Shown here piece by piece: positions 1 to 12,066 of a stretch of DNA of 64,000 bases (its first letter is position 1; each line of letters starts with the position of its first letter). Both the position numbers and the translations under genes were made by a program. The notes under the pieces are model-generated. The model worked only from the letters and a program-made list of their open reading frames with translations. It did no database searches and was not told the DNA's origin. Source of the DNA: Panopea generosa (lineage: Eukaryota > Mollusca > Bivalvia > Adapedonta > Hiatellidae); NCBI GenBank assembly GCA_029582155.1, contig CM055896.1:6644218-6708217 (forward strand), in the 5' to 3' direction.

Positions 1-611
1 ATGTTATTCTGTCCATTTGTATGTATTTTCATGAATGTCAATTTTACTTTACGACATTTTTTTCTATTTTCTATTTATCTATTTGATGGTTTTATTTTTA
101 TAATTTTGATAAACAACTTAAAAAAATCTTTTATTTAAGTAAAGCTTCAATGTGATCATGATTTTAGACTGGCTCCAATACTTTTGCATGTTGAATTATG
201 GTTTAAACATATTTTATTGCATAATTCACATAGCAAACGGGTTGGGCCACAAGTTCTAGCAACATTTGTTATGGCCCTCCCCTGTTGAATTATTAAAAGT
301 CATCACAGAATAGATAGGTAACCTGGCAAAACATTAACTTTCCAAAAATTACAAAAAAAGGTAAATTTTGTTTCTTAGTAATAAACATATTTTTAACCTG
401 ATCCTTTTATCTGACAGTCATTGCACAAAGCATTATTCCATCATTTAATCAACATTAAATGGACTGAAATTAACATAATACTGAATATTGTAGGATTCTC
501 ATGTCTAATACAGTCAAACCTGTGTAAGCAGCCACCTCTATTAAGCAGCCACTTGTCTTTAGTAGCCATTTTCCCTATTTCCCAGTTCAATGGTTTTTTT
601 TATGGAAAATA

Positions 612-786
612 ACTTGTATTAAGCAACAACCAATCACAATAGGCCACTTGTAGTAAGTAACAACCAATTACAATATGCCACTTGTAGCAAGCAACAACCA
701 ATTACAATATGCCACTTGTAGTAAGAAACAACCAATCACAATAGGCCACTTGTAGTAAGCAACAACCTGTCTCAATAGACCATTTG
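612..786 (+). repeat. Tandem array of a MITE internal segment
   Basis: About five units of some 36 bp (TTAAGCAACAACCAATCACA then ATAGGCCACTTGTA) amplified from the middle of the family A element, which normally has one such segment. Confidence 0.8.
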
Positions 787-788
787 TA

Positions 789-991
789 TTAACCCTTTGC
801 TCCATAAGCATTTTCTTAGACTCTTCAAATTGAAAGCATTAATTAACCACGTATCAGCAATGAGTGTATTATGTTTATATTGAATGACAGAGTGGAAAAC
901 AGTGCAGGAAGTGTTCAGATTGCTCATTACAAACTCAAAGGCTTTCAGTGATTGGTGCAGGAAAATGTGTATCTATGGAGTAAAGGGTTAA
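789..991. mobile_element. MITE family H, copy 1 (nested)
   Basis: 203 bp with 18-bp inverted termini: TTAACCCTTTGCTCCATA at the left and the complement of TTAACCCTTTACTCCATA at the right. It lies within the family A element and shares an internal GATTGGTGCAGGAAA with the copy at 6225. Confidence 0.75.
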
Positions 992-1059
992 GCAATGCAT
1001 CTCAATAGGCCACTTTTGCTCCTTCCCTTGACAGGCTGCTTAAGACAGATTTGACTGTA

Positions 1060-2629
1060 TAACAACATTACAGCTTTTCAATACTCATATTTTAGTTCAT
1101 AATTAATAAATGGTTATGGTTATAGTTTAGAATCGCAAAAACTTAGATTGTAGTTCATATTATATATAAGTCACTGTTGATGCTGCTTACTGTTTGGTCA
1201 CACTGATTTTGCTTTATAGCTCAATTTTGACAGACAATCTGGGTGAGATTTCACCTGGTGCACGACAAATTTTCAACAAATTTCCTGGTGTTCGTTGTCT
1301 GTCAACTTTTACTTCGAATGACCTCTCTGATTCGCTCGACAGATTTTCACCAAATTCTGTGGATCTCTCAAAATTGATTTTGTTAAAACTTGTCTGTCCA
1401 TCTGTCTGTCTGTATGACAAGATGTTGAGTGTTCAACTCCTCATTCACTTTAAGGTTGATTGATGTGATATTTGATATGATATAGTATTTGTAATTTATG
1501 TATCTTTTTATTATTGCTCATAATAAATACAATCATGTTAAAATGTCAATTACAGTAGAACATCATGTGCTTGAACACGGATCACTGGAACACCACATTT
1601 GACTCTAACCATTTATCTAGTCCCGGTCGAATTCCTGTTTAATTTCTATTATTCTACCTCCGAAGCCAAACAAGACATTGAATCCAGCCAATACGGTTAC
1701 CAGTATTTTTCACACATTTGTGTCGAACAGCTGTTCAAAGATAAAGAAAATGCATAATATCCACACTTTGTTAAAGTGTGAGAAGATTGTTATGATAATT
1801 ATGTGATTGAATTCATAATTGACCTGATGTGAGGATGACGTTTGCTTCCCCCACTGGCCATGTGACATTTTTTATCCAAGTAAATACAATGTAGATATAA
1901 TTTGTTTGTCTAAGGAAAATGGTAATGTAGCAACCAATATCAATCGCTGACTGGATGATTGACTTGCTTGATTGACAGCTGGTGTCAGGGTAATTGGTTA
2001 CACGTTTCATTTAACTGTATACCACATCTTGCATTAATAAAGTCCATTTGCTTGTTAATTTGCTTTTTATTTGTTTATTTGTAATAATTATTAATAAATT
2101 TTTATTGCAAACAGAAAAGAGTGTCACATACCATTTCTCCCCACAAATGTCAGAAATGCGAATCTCTAGTCTTAATGCACGATAAAAATGTAAATAGCTT
2201 AAGAAATGAAAATGTTATTTATCAACGTGTTAAACACATACATTGTATGTAATTTTCATGACATTTATATTCTCACATACACCGAATCTGTGCTAAATAT
2301 TTTCATTATGTTTGTGTAAAATTATGTACACAATTCATGTCTAGGATGAAACAACGAATAAAGGTAAATTAATTAATAGTAGTGTAATAAAACAAATATA
2401 ATTCAAAATGATATTTTCTAGTTTATTTGAATTTCACAAATATATAAGAAACACACATTAAAATAATTGATTGTTTCTGATAAAAACCTCAATACAGATT
2501 CAATAACACAATGACAAATGTACGATGTTTGGATGTGATGTTGAACAATTCTTGGCTCAAACAACCCTTTGCTCAAACAATTTTGTCCAGTGCAGTCGGG
2601 TCATAGAAATCAAAGTTCTACAGTAGCTA
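1060..2629. other. Gene-free AT-rich sequence
   Basis: No exon-like signal with conserved peptides was recognised. The ORF at 1194-1463 matches nothing I know. Short ORFs here have no supporting features. Confidence 0.5.
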
Positions 2630-3225
2630 CATGTTACATTATCATGTTGCACATAGGTATGTTACATTGTCATATTACACATAGGTTTGTTACATTGTCA
2701 TGTTGCACATAGGTATGTTACATTGTCATATTGCACATAGGTATGTTACATTGGTATGTTGTATATAGCTACATTATCATGTTGCACATAGGTATGTTAT
2801 ATTGTCATGTTGTATATGGGTATGTTACATTGCCATGCTGCATATAGGTATGTTACATTGTCATAATACACATAGGTACGTTACATTGTCATATTGCACA
2901 TAGGTATGTTACATTGTCATGTTGTATATAGCTACATTATCATGTTGCACATAGGTATGTTACATTGTCATGTTGTATATGGGTATGTTACATTGCCATG
3001 CTGCATATAGGTATGTTACATTGTCATAATACACATAATTACATGTTACATTGTCATACTCACATGGACATGTTACACATAGCCACATTGTCATGTTACA
3101 CATAGCTACATGTAAGTGTTACAATGCGCATAACTACATGCTTCAGCTTTCAATGTCATTTTGCATATACATGTGTATATGTTACATTGTCATATTGCAC
3201 ATAGCTGGCTACATGTTAAACTGGT
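2630..3225. repeat. Tandem array, about 29-bp unit
   Basis: Units of the form GGTATGTTACATTGTCATGT TGCACATA with higher-order repetition (a block at about 2765-2880 recurs at about 2930-3035). A short ORF over the right end is an artefact of the array. Confidence 0.9.
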
Positions 3226-3230
3226 GTTAT

Positions 3231-3418
3231 GTGGAGTGCATGGTAGAGCACTGAACCCACAGTCATAGGATCCTCTACCACAACTATGTGTGATGTCCTT
3301 GAGCAATACTTTTTCCGCATACGGTTAGTACTGGTTCTACCAAGGAAAACTTCGAGTGAGATTTAAGTTGTAAGAACTTATTTCACAATGGAAGTAAAAT
3401 AAATAAGTTTAAACTATT
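3231..3418 (+). mobile_element. SINE family D copy, splitting a tandem array
   Basis: Head GTGCATGGTAGAGCACTGAA, body TGTCCTTGAGCAATACTTTT and TTAGTACTGGTTCTACCAAG, end GAAGTAAAATAAATAAG. It separates the arrays at 2630 and 3441. Confidence 0.75.
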
Positions 3419-3440
3419 AAATTGGTGTATTCCATGATAC

Positions 3441-4035
3441 TTAATGTTACAATGTCATGTTTCACATAGCGTTATAATGTCATGTTTCACATAGCTTTAC
3501 AATGTCATGTTTCATATAGCTTAATATTACAATGTCATGTTCACATAGCTAAATGTTACAATGTCATGCCGTGTTTCACATAGCTTAATGTTACAATGTC
3601 ATGTCATGTTTCATATAGCTTAATGTTACAATGTCATGTTTCACATAGCTAAATGTTACAATGTCATGTCATGTTTCACATAGCTTAATGTTACAATGTC
3701 ATGTCATGTTTCACATAGCTTAATATTACAATGTCATGTTCACATAGCTAAATGTTACAATGTCATGTTTCACATAGCTAAATGTTACAATGTCATGTTT
3801 CACATAGCTTAATATTACAATGTCATGTCATGTTTCACATAGCTTAATATTACAATGTCATGTTCACATAGCTAAATGTTACAATGTCATGTTTCACATA
3901 GCTAAATGTTACAATGTCATGTCATGTTTCACATAGCTTAATGTTACAATGTCATGTTTCACATAGCTAAATGTTACAATGTCATGTTTCACATAGCTAA
4001 ATGTTACACTGTCATGTTTCACATAGCTACATATT
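3441..4035. repeat. Tandem array, about 31-36-bp unit
   Basis: Units TTAATGTTACAATGTCATGT TTCACATAGC, with variable internal GTCAT duplications. Clearly related to the 2630 array (both contain GTTACA.TGTCATGT..CACATAG). Confidence 0.9.
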
Positions 4036-4550
4036 GCATTGTTATATTTTGCATATTACTATACAATACATTGTCATATTGTACTTTGCTGTGTTACATA
4101 TAGTTTAGTATGCAACATGTTGCTAATTTACATTGTCATGTAATATGTTGCTGTTACACAGAAATGTTGCCTGTCATTATTTTGTTTGTATCTATGTTAC
4201 ATAGTTATGTTACCTATAGCTATGTTTCATAGTTGTTTTCTGCAGTTTCATGTCTCTGTCACACAGTTGCCTTTTTAGTTATCGTTAAATAAATAAATAA
4301 ATCAGTCTTATAAAATAATTGTTTTTTGTTTTAAAATTTGTTTCCACGTCGACTTTCTTAAACTTCCGTCACCTTATGCCATCGGGGTCAGTTAACCAGT
4401 ACAGAGAGTTTAAAAAAATCCAGGTGCTAAGATGTACACAAGGTAAATGTAAAATGCCAGGGACAAAAGGCAATCAGGTTGACTAAATAATTTGTATAAC
4501 TGTTTAAATGGGGGTTCAATGCTATTTTCAAGATTTCGGGTTATATATGG

Positions 4551-4740
4551 CATATCCAGTTTTATTGGCTGAAAAAGGCCTCCGAATTAAACTGAGTAGA
4601 ACCACCATCCTTCTGCAAGTAACTGGCAAACTTTGTCACATAAATACATTTTGGAGCAAGTGGGACTCAAACCTATGATCTTTGCAGTGTGAGGTAAGTG
4701 ATCTTGAGATGGTGCCTTGGACCACTCGGCCGTGAAGGAC
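4551..4740 (-). mobile_element. SINE family C copy
   Basis: Shares CAAGTAACTGGCAAACTTTG, ACATTTTGGAGCAAGTGGGA and the GTAAGTGATCTTGAGATGGT blocks with the 26045 copy. Confidence 0.75.
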
Positions 4741-4928
4741 CCAACTGTTTAAAGACGAACTTTCATTGGAATATAAAATCAACAAGCAGACAAAAACAAG
4801 TCTTTATGAAAATATGTTTTATTATTTTCCTTCGTACAAATAGTAATATATACTATCAATAATATACACTATATTACATATAAATTAATAAGCTATATAC
4901 TACAGTATAAACATATACACCAGGTATA

Positions 4929-5158
4929 CAACATAATGTACAGGTAAATACAAAACAGTTGCTTAAATAACAAGTCTGGGCAACTTACATAATGTACATA
5001 TGTAAACAGTTGCTTATATAACAAGATCCTGGGCAACTTACATAATGTACATATGTAAACAGTTGCTTATATAACAAGATCCTGGGCAACTTACATAATG
5101 TACAGATGTACAGGTAAATACAAAATAGTTGCTTAAATAACAAGATTCTGGGCAACTT
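4929..5158. repeat. Tandem repeat, about 55-bp unit, four copies
   Basis: Unit contains CAGTTGCTTATATAACAAGA followed by TCCTGGGCAACTTACATAAT. Confidence 0.85.
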
Positions 5159-5225
5159 CAGATATCTTCTTTTAGAATACCCCGACAGATCTCTTTCTTT
5201 ACTATAAATATATGTTTTCTTAGAA

Positions 5226-5455
5226 ATGTTAACTTTAAAAAATGCAAACTTTTAAAGATCTGTTTTCTTATGAATGCAAACTTTTAAAGATCTGTTTTCT
5301 TATGAATGCAAACTTTTCAATGCAAACTTTTAAAGATCTGTTTTCTTAGGAATGCAAACTTTTAAAGATCTGTTTTCTTATGAATGCAAACTTTTCAATG
5401 CAAACTTTTAAAGATCTGTTTTCTTAGGAATGCAAACTTTTAAAGGAATGTTTTC
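5226..5455. repeat. Tandem repeat, about 31-33-bp unit
   Basis: Unit GAATGCAAACTTTTAAAGAT CTGTTTTCTTA, about seven copies, with a short AACTTTTCAATGC variant; it runs into a more degenerate TTTCTTTTTTCAGAACAGTA array to about 5880. Confidence 0.85.
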
Positions 5456-6224
5456 TCAGAACTGTAACCTAAACAAGATCAGCTTAGAAACTGAACTTTA
5501 ACAATATTTTTTTTCTTAAAATTGTAACAAGATTTCTTTCTACAAAATGGTATCCGTTGAAAGTTTTTCTCAGAATAATCCTTAAAAGGTTTCTTTTTTC
5601 AGATATGACCATTGCAAAGTTTCTTTTCTCAGAACAGTAACAATAAAAAATGTTTCTTTTTTCAGAACAGAAACTATTAAAAGATTTCTTTTTTCAGAAA
5701 ACTAACTGTTACAATGTTGTTGTTTTTTCAGAACAGTAACCATTAAAAGGTTTCTTTTTTCAGAACTAACATGTGGCATGGTTTCTTGTCTCAAAACACG
5801 TTAGAAAATATTTTTTCTTCAGAACTATAACATCAAAACATCTCTTCTCTTCGAAAATTAACCTTCAAAAAGGCACTCTTTTTTTCCCTCCAATTTTACT
5901 ATTAAAAATAATAATCCTGCAGTCTTCAGTGAGTAAATAAATCGGGTTAAAGACCACTTTTCTCAGATCTATAAACTAGCTGATTGTTTTATAAATTAGA
6001 ATCATTAGCATTCACAAATCTACAACTAACTAAATATCTTCTTTTTTTTTATCAAACATACTTTATAAAGTGTCAAATAAGAAAGGTACTCACTAAATAA
6101 GACTAAAAATTAATTTGTTTAATATCAAAAGGTGTTACTACAGAACAATTAAATTTATATAAACTACATTTTTTTTTTTTTTAAATCAAAACATGCTTTG
6201 GCGAGAATAAATAAGCAGATCTCT

Positions 6225-6426
6225 TTAACCCTTTACTCCATAGATACGTGGTTTCCCGCACCAATCACAGAAGGCCTTTGAAAACACTGTCAGTTAATAT
6301 AAACATAATTCACCCAATAATTCAAAAGCCTTCTATATTAGGTATCCAAAGGCGTCTATATTAGAGGTGTCCAAAGGCGTCTATATTACAGGTGTCCAAA
6401 GGCGTCTATATGAAGTAAAGGGTTAA
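6225..6426. mobile_element. MITE family H, copy 2
   Basis: 202 bp bounded by TTAACCCTTTACTCCATA and TGAAGTAAAGGGTTAA, in the opposite orientation to the copy at 789 (internal CCCGCACCAATCAC). It contains a four-fold repeat of about 26 bp (GGTGTCCAAAGGCGTCTATA) at 6337-6411. Confidence 0.75.
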
Positions 6427-7448
6427 ATAGTGAACTACATTGTATTCTGATACAAGAACTCTGTCAGCAATACATATTTTTTTACAAAGATCTATTTGAT
6501 TACAATTTGTAATTGTTGTACATTGATTATTTTATTAACATTAGCATCGCTACTATGAAGCAATAATATGTGTGCTACTTGTTAGATAAATGTCTTAACG
6601 ATTGTTCAATATGGACGGATGTTGACGGTTAGCTACCTAATGAATGATGTGATGTAGGGAAGGTAATGAGAATGGGTACCAGCAACATAAAAAAATGGAA
6701 AATTATTCTGTAAATAGTAAATACAGGTAATGTTCAGTTTAAAAAAAAACAAAACAATGTTACAATAAAAATAATTGAAACAAACCAGTATAAATCGAGT
6801 TTGAAAAGAACAAAAGTATATATTTAAGTTTCAAATTAATTTCCGTTGTGTATACTTAATGACAATTTGTGTCATAGTTCCCTGAACACTATGAAGACCT
6901 CATATTTTGTTTTAAAAGTGGTACTAATCGTTCATTGTAAATGATTATGATGAAAAAAAAAAAAAAGCAAGAGATAATATATCTCATTACGATATTTACC
7001 AGTTGTTTTGCACTAGCACATTAAATTTCCATTTACAATAACGAAGGTTTCAATAAATGCAGTGATTAAATATAAATGAAACTTACTCATGTATCAATTA
7101 TTTTTAAACCATTACCAGCATTATGCCCAAACCAGCATAATGGCTGTCATTTTCAGGAAGCCATCTGCATGATACAGGTTTTACATACTGAAACTTTTAA
7201 ATAAAAGTGTTGCTATAAAAAAATGGACAAATTGCTACTTTAAGAAGTCCAAATTCAATTTTGTTACGTGAATATTTTATGGTATGATGCAAAAATAAAG
7301 TAATAATTGCTGGTCCCAAGATTTAAAATGATGTGAAACAAAATACTGGCTGCTCCCAAACCCTAACATAAAAAAATGCAAAATGAATTGGAAGATGCTT
7401 GTTTATTACATAACATGATTCATAACCATTTAAAATAATTTCCATTAT

Positions 7449-7850
7449 TTTCAATCAGATCAATTTTCATAACTGGTTCCCTGTTTTTTTTTAATGCAAA
7501 CATATGAAACCAGCTTTTGGAACTAGACATAATATGATTCAAATTGAAGAACTAAATCTGTCTACAACCTATATCATGTAATACATAACTACTCTATAAT
7601 TATTTTCATAAATTTCGCTCAGATCAATAAAATTCATATTTCGTTACAGAAAAGACAAAACTGGTTCCCTGTTTTAAGATGCAAACTATAAAACCAGCTT
7701 TTGGAACCAAACATCATGGTGCACATTGAAGAACCAAATCCTTCTTAACACCTATATCATGTCATGCAAAATTACTAAATAATAATTTTTATTAATTTCG
7801 CTCAGATCAATTAAATTCATTTTTCATTATAGAAAAGTCAAACAAAATAC
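7449..7850. repeat. Direct duplication, about 183-bp unit
   Basis: Two diverged copies (7449-7612 and 7613-7795) plus a partial third, each with ACTGGTTCCCTGTTTT, AAACCAGCTTTTGGAAC and CCTATATCATGT blocks. Confidence 0.75.
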
Positions 7851-10562
7851 ACAAAATAAATTTTAAAAAATGCCCTAAAACAGGAATATGTAAAAAAACT
7901 TAAATGAAAAAAATAAAAGCAAAAAAAAAACTAAACCAATGTAAAAATTGTGAAGACATTAAAATTTGCAGTGTTTGAAGAATGACAATGAAAAAAAAAC
8001 AACACAAAAAATACACCTTCAAAACCATGTACATTTTATGAACAATGGCATAACCTAATATAGTGCTGAAGATATAATGGACAAAGTGATACCTAAATTA
8101 TGAATGAAAATATCACATTACATAGATGACTAGACAATGAAATTATGCATTTTACTATTAACGACAAGTTTTAACATATCAACTCCACACAACAATTAAC
8201 ATGGTCAGACGGCACCCAAGATCACTCGGCCATATGGAGGACACCTTTCGGAGATTTCACCGGTTTTATCAGAACTGAGGCTTTGCTGAGATATCTATTT
8301 AAACTGATACTTGAATTTCATCATCACAAGTGTATACTAATCGTTGATTCCTTTTCTTGCATAGTACTAAGATTTTTAGGTTTTTGACTTACTAAATTTG
8401 TGTTTGCCATCTACAAACAATAGCAAAATGTCATAATACCATATACATTTCATGAACTTGGAAATTTTTTTATCAGTCTTTGGGCAAGATGGAAAAATAT
8501 TAGTGATCAAATGGCAAATATTTTTATCTGGTATGCAGGAAAGAATTTTACTTTATATAGAATAACCTGCAATTATTTCTAAATGAAAATTGATTTCTGT
8601 AAATCATATCGCTTATTAAATATTATGATTTTTTTTTATCAAAAGATTTGAAGAATTTTGTGATTCTTCGATTGAAACTTTCAAATATTCAGAGCTTGTT
8701 TGTTTAATTGGATTGTGGCAAAAATCAGAGTAAATTTTTAGATTGAATTTCACCAAGTGCATTCTTTTTATATATATAAAAGTTGTGTTTGCTTTGTTTT
8801 TGCCACCCCTTAGAAGGGCACAAAAAACATCACAAATAGTCAATATAAGACCACTACCAATAAACAATAAGATGGGGATTATTCCCCATAGAAGGTCAGT
8901 GGCCTTGCAACCACACTTGACAAAATATTATGTAGATTAGATGCATGAGCTTTTAAATTAAGTAACTTGCCAATAAGATGAACGATGTATATTGGTGAAA
9001 TGTACATGCTGTACACGAGTCGATGATAGCGTGTAATGCTGTAATAAATTAATAAAATGTGCATGTCTAACAAGTGCTACAGTTTGCCTAACTACAACTA
9101 ACTCTACATACATTTCACTATCAACTAATTTCTTATATTACAACGTCCATTATCTTTATATTATTCATAGAAGAATCACATCGCTGTTAATCTATACACA
9201 AGTTATATCAATGGTTATTTGTTTGTAAGAATTTGTGACACAGAAAAATGGTTTCAATAACATGTAAATAATGTTGAATAGAATAGCACTAATGTAAATA
9301 TTCGAACTGAAGATTTGGAAAACCATATAGCTTCTCTTTCACCAAAATGTTAAAGTATATACATGTGTACTTGAATACTTAAAAACTTAAATTTAAGAAA
9401 AGCTATGTGACAATGATTTCAGACTGGTTCCAGTAAAACTGCATATGGTTTCAGTGATATTGATTATATAATTGATAAATAACCAGTCAAAACTGAGTAA
9501 AGTTTTTATGTATTTCAGTAAATTTAAAAAAATTGTCCGAGAAACACAAGTCTAGTATCAGATATAAACATTATTAACTCGGCATCTATAGAATGCTAAA
9601 TTTCAACAACACTCTCCAATCTTAGCTTTTGGATCAACTGGTTTTCATTCACGACAGTTTACGGAGACCAAACATTTAAACCCTGATGCAAGGCTGCACT
9701 GGTCTACATTTTAGTGATATGAATAGCAAACTAAAAAATTGATATTGTTTTGTCTACCTAATGCTCTAGTCACAGTTTTGACAGAAATTGTAAAATGAAT
9801 TTTATGTGTTTAACATTCACACGATATGAACTTACATGTAATACATGTGAAATAAGTAACTTCTGAAAACAATTAAAAAATTAATGATAGTAATTAGCAA
9901 TTTTACTTGTTTTATGTAAAACAAAATTAGTAATTTAATTCAAAGTCAACTATTTATCTACAGGTGTACACCTAAATAATTCCATAAAAACATATGTCAT
10001 GAAATTGAATATTTGGCACTTTAAATGAATTAAGAACTATTCCCAGAAAGAATACATGAAAGATGAGGTGGAAGTTTTTTTTCTACAAATTTCACTAAGT
10101 GTGAACAGGGGTACATCTGTCATAAACATTTATCATCTTAGAGCAAAGTTCTAACTGCTTGTATAATTTATATGCAGTAAAGACGTTTTTACGCCAAGTT
10201 GATGAAATCAATGTCTGCCTTCCACCCCTGACACCAAAGATGACAATATGGGCATGACCCCAGGAATAATGATATCAAAGCACTTTCATTTACTGAGTAG
10301 TTTTTATCACACTAGGTTATTGAGATTTCTAGTCAATATATTGACATATAGGTACTTGGTTGACCTGCTCGGAGACATATCTCCTACATATCTGTTATCA
10401 ATCAAAAACTTTCTTAATCTCTGAACATATCTCTCACTTTCCATTGTAACTTTTTTATATGTTTGTCTGAATGCATATCGACAGCTTTTGCAGCGTTTTT
10501 TAATCTTACAAGAGACTTCTGTGTTCTAATATTACAAGACAGTTTTCCAGTCACAGCTATTC

Positions 10563-10921
10563 TCACAAGACAGCTATAATATTATGAATTTATCTCACAC
10601 ATCAGATCTGACGTGAAACCATTAAACCTTACAGAAAGATTTCTACGCTGTTTTAATATCACATCCATTTTGATAATTCCTTCCAGCCTTATGGTTAACC
10701 CTCACACAACTTTGTATTCTGATTTAACCATACAAAATAAATTTCTCATAAGATAGCTATTACCTTATGGATTTATCTCACACAGACTTGTGAAACCATT
10801 AAACCGTTCAAGGTAGTTTTCTATGCTGGTTTAACATCACACATTTTGACCATTCCTTCCAGTTCTACCCTCACACGCCTTTGTATTCTGATTTAACCAG
10901 TATTCTGATTTAACCATACAA
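10563..10921. repeat. Direct duplication, about 181-bp unit
   Basis: 10563-10743 and 10744-10921 share GAATTTATCTCACAC-like, GTGAAACCATTAAACC, ATTCCTTCCAG and CTTTGTATTCTGATTTAACC blocks. It would lie downstream of C2CD3, possibly in its 3' UTR. Confidence 0.75.
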
Positions 10922-11898
10922 GATGCTTTCTAGGACGGTTTAATATCACATCAGTTTTGTTATACACCATAATAACACATTTTAATACAATGTAACTTCT
11001 GACTGAACCAAATGTCAAATAAGCATCTGATGTGAACTTCACCTAATTTTACTGTTACTAAATATTTCCTAGTTGATATATTTCTCAAATATTATACAAA
11101 GTAAACAGGACTCCCTCTTAACAAAAATAATTCATGAAAGCAATCTATTGTATTTCTAACACTAACAATTTTTTTATCATTAATCTTTAAGAAGAGGAAG
11201 TACCATTAACAGTTACTGAAGTACCAAACACTCATTTAACCTCAAAAGAGCATGATGCGAAAAAGAAATCGTAGAAAAAAAATGACTTTAAATGCCTACA
11301 TCTGGATTTGGTTATCCCTAAAACAGACTAAATTAACTTCCGAGATATGGTCTAAAGGCATGCATAACTTCTTGGCTTTGAATAAAAGTGATTATCTGTC
11401 ACCCATCAAAGTACCAACCCCATACTTAGCATCCCAACTTTCAAATTTTTTGATACAGTCTGTGCACTTCAACCATGTCGCTATAAAAGCTACCAGAACA
11501 GAGCGGCTGTTGTAAGTGACCTATGTACATGCACTACAGTCCTGGGCTTCATTCTGTTCGGTTAAACATTTACAAACGTAAACCAACACATTTTCCTCAA
11601 ATTAGCAAGCAGTACGCAGTAATTTTAGTGAACCAGGCAATAAACATGTTTGCTGCTTAACGGTGCTAAACACAGCCCTGGTATATCTAATATAAGTCAT
11701 TCCTTCAATTGAACTGGATTTCAAAAAAGAGATTTCTCTTTTTTAAGATCACGTATATAACCACACAAAGTTAAGTCCCTTTGTTTAGAACACTTACCAA
11801 GTCATGTCCACTTTGTGATTCATGCTCTGTCAGCAAATAACATAAATATCTAGAAATAATATCACAGTTGGTTTGATAAACAGTTAACAGTTATTCTC

Positions 11899-12066
11899 TC
11901 AGGAAAATTTAGACGAGAAGATTTTAGCAATGCGCTTTGTTTCCTCGGCTGTCGGCAGTCTTGTTTTGGTGTTAATGGCGGCAAACTTGTCCTTTGTTGT
12001 TAGTTTGGAAACCATCTCTGATGCTGCGGCAGCTCTCTCAGATTCCTGCTGGCTGTTGTACTGCTG
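11899..12066 (-). CDS. C2CD3: C2CD3 exon 39: C-terminal exon and stop
   Basis: 168 nt, entered in phase 0, encoding 55 residues and TGA: starts [16 protein letters not shown] and ends [15 protein letters not shown]. The acceptor is a tandem CAGCAG, so the exon may start at 12066 or 12063 (one Gln more or less). The 1195-bp intron before it (12067-13261) carries a SINE and a perfect-looking hairpin. Coordinates and phase are well supported; homology of this tail to human C2CD3 I could not confirm from memory. Confidence 0.85.
   Translation of the reverse strand, partial: QQYNSQQESERAAAASEMVSKLTTKDKFAAINTKTRLPTAEETKRIAKIFSSKFS

Larger units (their letters stand above)
509..1059 (+). mobile_element. 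MITE family A, copy 1 (expanded, with nested element)
   Basis: Starts TACAGTCAAACCTGTGTAAG and ends in the inverted terminus TTGACTGTA. The usual length elsewhere in the window is about 180 bp; here it is 551 bp because of a tandem array (612-786) and a second MITE (789-991). No coding capacity. Confidence 0.85.
6427..11898. other. Gene-free region downstream of C2CD3
   Basis: Very AT-rich, with the two direct duplications listed and no recognised coding sequence. Part of it is probably C2CD3 3' UTR on the minus strand, but poly(A) signals are too frequent by chance at this composition to choose a transcript end. Confidence 0.4.

Noticed and set aside
1194-1463. 89-residue ORF, plus an antisense ORF over the same bases
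   Set aside because: No family recognised, no splice or promoter context, and both strands open over the same stretch; possibly an unclassified repeat.
2630-4035. CRISPR-like array
   Set aside because: Contiguous tandem units with no unique spacers, in an animal genome.
11252-11515. 87-residue ORF downstream of C2CD3
   Set aside because: No recognisable domain or codon bias; AT-rich sequence of this length gives such ORFs by chance.
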